Part shown: positions 41,844-50,797 of the stretch, one piece after another
How the letters are laid out: each line of letters begins with the position of its first letter
Numbering within the stretch: position 1 is the stretch's first letter
NCBI GenBank assembly: GCA_022494885.1
Contig: JAGVSM010002634.1
Span: 124,001 to 188,000, forward strand
Reading direction: 5' to 3'
DNA from: Micrasema longulum
Taxonomy: Eukaryota > Arthropoda > Insecta > Trichoptera > Brachycentridae
DNA: 64,000 nucleotides
The notes under the pieces: model-generated
What the model saw: the letters and a program-made list of their open reading frames with translations, nothing else
Told to the model about the DNA's origin: nothing
Databases searched by the model: none
Position numbers and translations under genes: made by a program

Positions 41844-44800
41844 CTGTAAGATTATTACAAACAAAACTAAATTGCCCTTTTTCAAACAAAGACATTAATG
41901 AACTGTGTAATTTTAAAACAGAAAAAATAAATTTTATAAACATTGAATAATTTTTTTTTAGCTTCCAAGTAAATCAACCGTAGTACCTACAGAACAGATA
42001 TTTATTGATTGTCTGTAATGATACCTGGTAAAGCAAAATCCTTTAAAGAGAACGAAGATAAGAGAAATTAACAAGTGATTTGATAAACTTTTAAACATAT
42101 AGTTTTTTTTTTTTTACTTTATTATTTTTTTTTAACCATTGTCCACGAATCAAAGGCACTATCAGCTATGTAAAAACTACTTTTTTTGCAAAACAATCTA
42201 AACGTCAAAACTAAATCTAAAATATGTTACCTGACTTAAGACGATGCGTCTGATTTTTCTTTATAAAATCATATTCCCGTATTTTCTCCCTAGATTATGG
42301 CACAAGAGCAATATTTTTTTTCCACACTATAGATATCTACAATGAAGAATTTCACTGTTTTCTAATTTATTTATTTTCTATAAGCGTACTATTTAACTAA
42401 GCAAAAATATTATTTTTTGTGCGTTATTTAGATATGATTTTTTAAAGTTACCTTTATCAAATACCGCGCAAAATGACTGTAATCAGTGTGTCACTTTTCA
42501 GTAGTGACGTCATGAAACGGTTGGCGTTCTTACTTTCACTGACCGCGGTAAGTTGTATTTCTCCAGCCAATAACAAAACTGACAAAAATCTATGGAATAT
42601 GCTTTGATTTCTTCATTTAGTTGATCATAATTTGCTCATTTCTATGGTATGGTTGTTTCTACGAACGTTTTGATTTAGAAAAACCTAGAAAGTTGACATA
42701 ATCTCTGGTTGAAAAAAGAGTATAATGAAAATTATACTCTTTTTTTTCTATGATCAAAACGTTCCTTACAAGGCGCGGGGGCTTTAAAGTGGAAACCGGA
42801 AATACTACACTTGGATATAAGGAGTGACGTCATTATTTACGATTTTAAAATGAATACTATTTTAACATTTATTATTTATTTTTGCGTGCGTTTTTGAGAT
42901 ATTTCATCCTACTCCAAAATTTTTAAATATTCACGTGTACACGAAAACATTTTTAAAATTTAATTCCGGGTTGGGCTGGAATTCCTCATTGGCATGATCA
43001 GTCCAACGTACATAATAATTAGTATTTTTCGCATAGAATTTGGGGAGGCATTCAAATAGCTATTAACTCTTGTGTGGCTGTGATGTCACACTAGTCTACA
43101 TACGATTCTTAGAGGTGGGGGTCAGTGTTATTCAAGCTCCTCACGTCACTGCGACCTATGAAGATGTATATATTTTTTTAATTACATTAATTCTTGCGTG
43201 GCTGTGATGTTGTGATGTCACACTAGTCTAGATACAATACAAGACTTGATATCTCTCACTATCGCTATACACTCCATACATAGAATTAAAAATAGTCTAG
43301 AAGGAGCGTAGAATCATATTTGAATACATCTGACTGTGTCTAAAAAACCCCCTACTTTGCCCTTCTCTCGCCGCGCGCATGTGTGATGTCACCGCGTAAT
43401 GTTGACAGATCGCGAAAAATATAATCATAACACAAATGTAAAATATGTCATTTTTTTTAATAAGCAATTTGTTAATTTCTCTGAAACTTTATTGTACACG
43501 CGGAAACATTGATTGACACAGCAGAGTAGATAAGTAAAGGGTCATTTAATAAGAGTTATTCCATTCAGCATTTGAACTTTAAAAAAAACAAATATAATTT
43601 TACATAAACATACTTTTATGTCATGTTAAATAATATTCGATGTTTTAACGATAATGTCGGTCAAATGTCCACCACGGCGTTGTTTAATCCGAGAGGTCCA
43701 ATTTTCATTAGTTCTCTTATTAGATGAGCAAAGCAGCTTAAAAAAATCGACTACCCTGGCAGTACTAACAGAATGTCCTTTTTTTCCTTAGACAATCTGA
43801 CAGATGGAAAAATAATTCAATTTTTAAGTAATGCATTTGCTACTTACACAGACATTTGCAACTTTAACATAAAATGTGATCCTATCCTGTTTTTTTAAGA
43901 TCTCAGCAGTATTTTTACACTTTAAAACGACACAACACGGTATAGTTGAACTCTAATCGGGAGTTGCGTAATGAGCGACGTCTTCAAAGAAACTAATTGA
44001 TCAAAATGTAATGTACTCTTTTAAGTGTAGTTTAGTTGCCTTCTGTTTGATACGCGTATGCGGTTTCTGGACTATTCTTAATTCTATTTCTCCATGTTTT
44101 TTTTCTAAAGGTTTTAACTTCAGACTATTCCGTCTTTGCTTGTGGTAACACGATCTTCCATCACCGCGCGCAAAAGAATTATTTACCACAGCCTTTTAAG
44201 ACTCTGTATCCCGGAGCCGTGTAAACACGTGATTATATAACTACGCGTTGTGTCCCGGTCCCGTGTTTTCACGTTATGTACCAGCTGTTTAAAAAAGTGC
44301 ATTTTAATGACATCTTGTGACTTTTATTAGTATTTTTTTGCTGCTGGTAAACTACGTGAAAACACGGGACCGAGACACAACGCGTGGATATTATAATCAC
44401 GTGTTTACACGGCTCTGGGATACAAAGCACAAAAAAAGGAGTGAGACGCTGTAGGTATATGTGCGTACATTGCAATGTGGCTCTCCATAAAGGCCAATGT
44501 TGGTAAAACTGTCACACAAAAATGACTTTTTAAATTGTTTTAAATAAATATGAGAAGTTTCAATTGATTTTTAACTCAGTATTTTCATAATTATGACACT
44601 TTTAAGAAACCCTTCACAAAGCATGAGATTTCACAAAAATGGGCCGGGCACTAAATTCTATGCGTATTCGGCCGATGCTCAAATTGCAAAACAAAAAACA
44701 AACCGCTCTCGGATCGCATATACCCTCAAATTTGTATTATAAATATCTAACACAGAGGTATCAGTACCTACAACCCACACAGGAAGCTTCGTCACTTTAT

Positions 44801-44966
44801 GCAGATGCTCTGCAAACGTTTTATAAATATCAATGACTCCTCCCAATCCTGGCAAGAAGACAATCAACTCGTTGGATTCGTTCTTCTCTAAGTCCCCCCA
44901 GCAACCGATACGAGTTTGCACCCCATTGAGTTCTACTATTTTGTAATTGCACTGAATACATGTCAT
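41125..44966 (-). CDS. Lipid-droplet-associated hydrolase-like gene A (LDAH family)
   Basis: Two coding exons: 44966-44768 (start MTCIQCNYKIVELNG) and 41843-41125 (TAG), giving 305 residues, close to the usual length of the family. Alpha/beta hydrolase fold: LIVFLPGLGG (residues 35-43) is the first core strand, GHGGHE (67-72) fits the oxyanion region, nucleophile S118 sits in GHSLGGWM, acid D253 in DKWTPG, and base H280 in PFVHDF. The triad is intact. A hydrophobic stretch at about 163-197 corresponds to the lipid-droplet-associating part of LDAH proteins. The start is chosen because the paralogues begin at the same point before (K/V)(L/I)VELNGV; an in-frame upstream ATG at 45053 would add an unconserved extension. 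AATAAA lies about 40 bases past the stop. The family acts on neutral lipid or sterol ester at lipid droplets; the substrate cannot be read from sequence. Confidence 0.9.
42645..42775. repeat. Nested hairpin in LDAH gene A intron
   Basis: AAAAAAGAGTATAAT-GAAA-ATTATACTCTTTTTT is a perfect 15-bp stem with a GAAA loop at about 42714-42749. Outer arms CGAACGTTTTGAT and ATCAAAACGTTC extend the foldback. Confidence 0.65.
42776..44195. other. Intron of LDAH gene A, repeat-like, no gene
   Basis: Contains a partial duplication of GTGGCTGTGATGTCACACTA at 43075 and 43198, and GGTGGGGGTCAGTGTTATTC-like sequence also found near 31215. Confidence 0.45.
44200..44685. mobile_element. Hairpin-bearing MITE (piggyBac-like), copy in intron of LDAH gene A
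   Basis: TTAA precedes it at 44196-44199. Arms TGTATCCCGGAGCCGTGTAA ... GTCCCGTGTTTTCACGT and their complement at 44350-44425 form a stem of about 70 bp. A 250-bp non-hairpin tail ends GTATTCGGCCGATGCTCAAA. Sister copy at 45198-45622. Confidence 0.7.
44768..44966 (-). CDS. LDAH-like gene A, exon 1
   Basis: 199 bp, 66 codons plus one base, donor GTACTG. Encodes the N-terminal strand and LIVFLPGLGGVIDIYKTFAE. It lies between two direct copies of a hairpin-bearing MITE (44200-44685 and 45198-45622). Confidence 0.88.
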
Positions 44967-45007
44967 TTTAAAAATATAAATAATGCAACACTTCACACAA
45001 TAATAAA

Positions 45008-45340
45008 CACGTGCAATCAACAGTATTCTCATGGCAACCGACTCTGTTATCACGAAGGCGATTAGACCATTTTTTTCTGATTGGACGATGCTTTTGACCC
45101 CTTTAAGCGTGAATTAATTCCAGCGGATATTACAACAACATAACTTTTTTTATTTTTAATTTACATGGAAAATTAAAATGTTTAGCAGATTATTTAACAC
45201 TTTGTATCCCGGAGCCGTGCAAACACGTGATTATATAACCATGCGTTGTGTCCCGGTCCCGTGTTTTCACGTGGTTTACCAGTTTTCAAGTGGTGAAAAC
45301 ACGGGGCTGGGACACAACGCGTGGTTATTATAATCACGTG
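45008..45340. promoter_or_regulatory. Four CACGTG boxes upstream of LDAH gene A
   Basis: CACGTG at 45008-45013 (42 bases before the ATG), 45224-45229, 45268-45273 and 45335-45340; the last three are inside the MITE. CACGTG is the E-box of several bHLH factors. A regulatory role is inference only. Confidence 0.35.
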
Positions 45341-45622
45341 TTTACACGGCTCTAGGATACAAAGCACAAAAAAGGAGTGAGACGCTCTAGGTATATGTGC
45401 GAACATTGCAATGTGGCTCTCCATAAAGGCAAATGTTGGTAAAACTGTCATACAAAAATGACTTTTCAAATTGTTTCAAATAAATCTCAAAAGTTTCAAT
45501 TGATTTAACTTAGTCTTTTCATAATTATGACACTTAAGAAACCCTTCACAAAGCATGAAATTTCACAAAAATGGGCCCGTCACAGGGTAAATTCTATGTG
45601 TATTCGGCCGGTGCTCAAAGTG
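45198..45622. mobile_element. Hairpin-bearing MITE with TTAA target duplication (piggyBac-like)
   Basis: TTAA at 45194-45197, end CACTTTG, end CAAAGTG, TTAA at 45623-45626: a 425-bp element with short inverted ends and TTAA duplication as made by piggyBac transposases. The internal hairpin is the same as in the copy at 44200. It lies about 230 bases upstream of the start codon of LDAH gene A. Confidence 0.8.
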
Positions 45623-45676
45623 TTAATATTCAATAACGAAACCTTGCCTTTTAAATTAAACATCTGTAAGGGTACA

Positions 45677-46559
45677 ATTGAACGTAGTTATTCAGAAAGC
45701 AGCCAGCCATAGAAAAGTGAAACTGAGATATTTTCACTTTTGTGAAAAGAGTGAATAATCAATCTACACAAAAGTTGGAATGTTTTTTTACTTTGGCAAA
45801 TGATAAATAATGCATGCATTCGTTTTTTTATATTACAAAAATAATTTAACGTAGTTATGCAGAAAGCAGCCAGTCCACAATTTCGGAAAAATGAGATATT
45901 GATGTTATCGGGTGCCGTAAGATCGGTTGCATGTTCTGCTAAAAACAACCAGACCGCTTTCACATAAAAAAAACTGTATTAATCACCTCCGGGAAAAGGT
46001 GTCGATCACAAAAACGGCATTTCTCAATTAGCAGAAAACACCCACAAAACTAGAAAAATCTTATGGTACTTTAAAAATCTTTTAAACTGGTTAAATACAC
46101 AATAAGATTCTTGTTTGTAAATATAAAAAAAAATATGTATTCATTGTTTATCATTTGTTAAAGTCAAAAACATTCAAACTGTCGTGTAGATTTTAAAATT
46201 CACTTTTTTCACAAAATGGCCATTATCTCAGTTTCACTTTTCTGTGGCTGGCTGCTTTCTGTATAACTACGTTCAATTAAACTATTTATTTGACCAGATT
46301 TAATGATTTCAATGACAGGCAGATCTAATATCAATTGAAACGTCCTACAAACTTTGAATGTATGAGGTGACATTCATTTTTATGACATTTTGACATCATG
46401 AAATTTTCAGAAGGTGATTCTTACAGTTTTTTGTACTAAAGCGGCCTTGCTGTTTGTTTTGAACAGAACATAAAATTGACCTTCCTAAAAACGGTAACAA
46501 AAAAATCTCATTTTTTCAAAACGGTAGACTGGCTGCTTTCTGCATAACTACGTTCAATT
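45677..46559. mobile_element. MITE, GCAGAAAGCAGCCAG family, two nested copies
   Basis: Four termini: 45677 and 45845 (left), 46278 and 46559 (right). The inner copy (45845-46278) has the orientation of 16840-17211; the outer has that of 17579-18645. So one copy jumped into another in the opposite orientation. Confidence 0.75.
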
Positions 46560-46579
46560 ATGAATCTTCTCTATCCCTT

Positions 46580-46925
46580 AGGCCGCCTTAGGGGATGTGA
46601 AGAGTGGTTAAGTAGAGTGGTTAATTTAGGGGTATTTTTTTTCCATGCGACTAATTTTTACTTCAAATATTATCACACTGATGACTTAACGTCAAAAAAT
46701 ATGAACACTTAAAATCAAACTTGATGATTTTCATTTAGAACATTATTGCGACATTAAGCATTACCCAAAGTACTTAATTGGGGTGAATTAACCAAACCGT
46801 TTTTGTTTTTTAAACAGTTTTATACATCATTTAAAATTTAATTATCAGTGTGGCCATTATATAAAGCAAAATGAAAACGCATAAAGAAAACCCTAATTAA
46901 CCACTCTCTAGGGGGTAGAGATGAT
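46580..46925. mobile_element. Candidate MITE with GAGTGGTTAATTTAGG ends
   Basis: GAGTGGTTAATTTAGG near 46614 and CCTAATTAACCACTC near 46892 are inverted; the interior is AT-rich. Confidence 0.4.
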
Positions 46926-47026
46926 TCAGAATACTACCTCAGGGCCGCGATTATTATGGGAAGATTAAATTTATCTTCAATTTTATCTACAAAGTAAAAT
47001 TAAGTTTTCTGTAAAAATAGGTAAAG

Positions 47027-47805
47027 GTCTACGATGTATGCAAGAGAGGCGATTTGCTGATGAATGTCGATAAATCGAATGTGACGGTTTTTGAAAGAAA
47101 TGAAAGTATGACTAAATGTGAAATCACTGTGAATGGAGTTATACTAAAACAAGTAGAGGAATTCGTGTATCTGGAGAGTATGTTCACTAGGGATGGAATG
47201 ACTGAAAAGATATTGAAATGAGGGTGAGTGCCGGGAACAGAGTGAACGGTGCACTTAAATCGACCTTGGCAAATAAATGCTTGTCACAAGAGGCAAAATT
47301 GGCAGTTCACAACGGAGTCCTGGTCCCATCCCTGATGTATGGGAGCGAAGTATGGACTTGGAAAAACAGGGATGAAAGTAGGCTGAATGCTGTCGAAATG
47401 CGATCTCTCAGGCGAATGTGTGGTAAAACTATGTACGATAGATGCACAAATGTTGAGATCCGTACATTATGTAAGGCTGAGACAAGCATTATCGACAAAA
47501 TCAAGAAAGGAGCTCTGCGCTGGTTTGGACATGTAGAACGAATGGACAGCGAGAGAACGGCTAAGAATATTTACAATGCGAATGTTGATGGATGCAGAAA
47601 TAGAGGAAGACCGAGAAAGACATGGCATGACCAAATCCAACAAATACTTAAAGATGGACATGTGAAAAGTCGGAATATTCGGCGCGCGTGCATGAGATGA
47701 TGTATGAATGTAGAGCAAGCGAGATCTGTATGCAAAGATAGAGTGTTGTGGCGTTCTATCCTCTCTGCCTACCCTTACGGGGAAACGGCGTGATGGTTTG
47801 TTTGT
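47027..47805 (+). mobile_element. 5'-truncated non-LTR retrotransposon (RTE-like)
   Basis: Encodes MNVDKSNVTVFERNES, then a frame change near 47200, then VSAGNRVNGALKSTLANKCL to [15 protein letters not shown] and RACMR, a stop, then RCKDRVLW-type residues to SAYPYGETA. The same family as 1042-1486 and 59754-60470, in the spacer between LDAH genes A and B. T-rich, GTTT-repeat tail. Confidence 0.85.
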
Positions 47806-48432
47806 TTTGTTTTTTTTAAAAATAGAATATCTTTGCAATTTTGTTTTCTTAACATGTTTAATTACCGGTTACCGACGAAGATACTTTGATTTTTCATACA
47901 AATATACACACTTAGTATCGATATTTACACGATACATAAATATCGATACTAGTTCATACCGTCTCAGTTTATACCAATGAAGATAGCTGCTCATAATCGC
48001 AACCCTGGAGTTTAATTAAAACAATCATTTGGGATGTTAAATAAGTATCAATTAAACACAATCTAATATCGTAACAAAATATATTTTAAAAATTAAAATA
48101 CAGTATTTCAAAATTAAAAACTATCACCATCAAAAATATTCTAATATTATTCTTAAGTGCTACGTTTAGAGATTTATTTGAATTTTTGTTTTTGTGTTCA
48201 ACTTTTGTTATAATATGTTTTGAATGTAATTTCCTTTAAAGTAGCTTTATCTCAAACCTATAAATTACGTTCATATTTCATCATGTATTCTACATATATC
48301 AAGGTTTAATAAATTTAAGTCTTTTGGAATAAACCCAAAAGTTTCTTACAAAATTCTTAATTGTTTTTTTTTTTAATGTACAACGGTTTCTAATAATATT
48401 CACGTGCATCATAAAAATAAGTTAGCTTAGCA

Positions 48433-48872
48433 AAAGGAAGTTCAGTTCTATGGGAAAGTTTACTATTTTATACTTTTTTTTTCTTAAGCGCGGTAAAAAT
48501 TAGAGCGTCTAATTGTACGGCGATGTTTTTCAAAAATATATGAAAACGGTTATAATTAAAATGACTTCACAGGTTCTTGCGAACAATAACTAATCAATTA
48601 TAGCGTTGTTATGTATTGTAATGGATTTCCGGTCTCCGGGTTACCAATTTTTTAAACGTTTAGTACATTTTGACTGCTACGGGGTTCTACTTTGAAAAAT
48701 TAGTACAACCCACCGACAACAACAAATCGTGACATTCGTGAGTTATTTCAAAATTAGAAAATTTTAAAAAATCATGGCGATTATAATACAATACACATTT
48801 TTTTTTATTTCTGCTTAGTTTGATAATTATTAACAAATAAATAAAAACCGGCTAACTTCTCCATTGAAAATA
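48433..48872 (+). mobile_element. MITE, AATGAGGAA family, copy 2
   Basis: GGAAGTTCAGTTCTATGGGA to TTCTCCATTG, same block order as 2128-2553. Confidence 0.55.
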
Positions 48873-49204
48873 CAATTTTTTTCACAATGGGGAAACATAA
48901 CTTTTTTTACGATTCAAAAGTAATAAGCGTCTATGAAATACTATCCAATAAAAAAAAATAGCACAGAAAATATTTTTTAATTTATAATTTTAAATTCCCG
49001 CGAAAACGGTCATTGCATTGGCCACGCCCCTATACGTCTCAATTCATGTTAATTTTAAACTATGTTTGTAACCGTTAAAATTTTTATAGAATTTTATAGA
49101 TTAGAAAAATTTATATCGTCACGAATTATGACGTCACAATTATCAATGCCAAACAAACGCGTTTTTCCACGGACTTATTTTTTTACGATTTCTTTTTTTA
49201 ATCG

Positions 49205-49345
49205 GGTTTTCGTCCCGTGGCTAGTGTTGCGGACTCACGGATCAGAGGTCCGAGGTCCGAGGTCCGAGGTTCAAACCCCACTCTACCCTTGCTTGATTCC
49301 CATTTTCTAGCAGTGAATTATTTATAACTCGTTAAAAATGGCCCC
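49205..49345 (+). mobile_element. tRNA-like SINE, GTGGCTAGTGTTGCGG family, copy
   Basis: A-box region GTGGCTAGTGTTGCGGACTC, a tandem GAGGTCC triplication (49246-49268), B-box GAGGTTCAAACCCC, and tail CGTTAAAAATGGCC. Also at 12742-12832 and 62140-62255, inverted. Confidence 0.65.
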
Positions 49346-49409
49346 AAAAATCGAACTATTTAGGTAAAAATGCATCACAAATATGAAATCCCATGTACAA
49401 TGTGCAGAT

Positions 49410-49985
49410 ATTACGCATTAAAAATATTCAAAATAAATTTGTTAAGTACATGTGTTTTCGGTTGAAATTTGAGTTTAAACCCGAACAACGTATTCAAATA
49501 TGTAAAAAAAAAACACTTATTACCTCTGCAAAAACGTCGTGAAATAGCTGATATAATTTATTTATTAAAAGTTGCCTCTGGTTCAATTGACTGTCCTGAA
49601 CTACAATGACAACTTTTAATTAATGCTCCTTCCGAAGTTCTAAAAAATAACCTACTTCTTCATATTCCTCTTGTTTCATCAAATTATAGGCAAAATTCAT
49701 ATTTATGGCGAACATTTAATATTTTTTTATGTACTTAATTACAAAATCATTAAACAAAGATTTATTTGCGAATAATGACGTGCGGCGTTTTGTTTCGAAA
49801 TAATTCGTAGTGTTTTTTCTTTTCTTTTTGATTTACATTAGATTACTGTTCATTTTATGTTCGGAAATATTTTTAACTTACTGTGATGCTACTTGTGAAA
49901 ACCTGTAATTGTCTCTTTTGTAATTTGTTTTGTTTTATATATAAGATAAATATAGCTGGTTGTTATCCAAATAAAAGCACGTCAA
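49410..49985 (+). mobile_element. Non-LTR retrotransposon 3' end
   Basis: RIKNIQNKFVKYMCFRLKFE, then in another frame HLLPLQKRREIADIIYLLKV and NLLLHIPLVSSNYRQN. Frameshifts in poly(A) tracts. Its tail ends 100 bp from the stop of LDAH gene B. Confidence 0.65.
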
Positions 49986-50084
49986 TATTTCCTTTTTATT
50001 TTTATTTTTAAAGTTATGCATAAAATCATTTCTCTTTAATAGCCATATTGATTTACACCGGTATTCGTAGTACGTAATATTTCC

Positions 50085-50797
50085 TTATTTAGTGTATCTA
50101 TTTATGATCTTCTGTGTGACCTCTGATACTTCAAATGGAGAAAATATTGGAAATTCGTGTACAAACGGAACTTCTGTAATATCCAGACCTGGAATTTTCT
50201 CTCTGTAACCTCGGAACACACTTCCCGGTACCCAGTGGTCGTTTTCCGTAAAGACAATACTGATTTTACTCTTGTTCAATCTTAAATTTTCAATGTCGAC
50301 TTCATGAATTTCGTCAAGCATATCAGAATTTAAATGTACAAACTTTTTAAAAGCGGATGGTTTTGAAATTTGCATAAACTCATTTGAGTTTAACGGAGAT
50401 TTTCTAAATAGTAAATACATTAGTGCGTACAAAAGCATTTCCCTGACGGATTGTGGAAGACAGTAAAATAAATTAACTACTAAATAAAGTAATGGCTTTA
50501 TGTGTCTTAAGTATTTGTCCCATATCCCTCCAACTTTTGTTTTATTCATGTGTTCCAAAGCTGGATACAAAAGCGTAGCTGACGCAATCTTTTGTTCAAT
50601 TTCTGGTATCTTCAGAAGTTTTGCCGCCATCCAACCACCTAAGGAATGTCCCACTAGGTGTACTTTGGTTTCTGGATCTACCATCCTCGTGAAGAACTCT
50701 ATCTTCTGCTTCAGTATGCCATGGAGATTGAAATATTCTTCTCTTCCTTCTAGAGGACCAGGATCCACTCTTTCGTTTTCTTCGTGTCCTCCGTGAC
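50085..50797 (-). CDS. LDAH-like gene B, exon 2
   Basis: 713 bp from acceptor TTTTCCAG to TAA; carries S116, D251 and H278 and the GHGGHEE start. Confidence 0.92.

Noticed and set aside
44269..44475. Minus-strand frame with repeated block LYIPEPCKHVIIISTRC-like, also at 45194-45469
   Set aside because: It reads through the arms of a MITE hairpin; not a gene.
50500..50796. Plus-strand open frames opposite LDAH exon 2 (also at 41642-41898, 55688-56267, 62997-63405)
   Set aside because: They are antisense shadows that recur only because the LDAH exons are paralogous.
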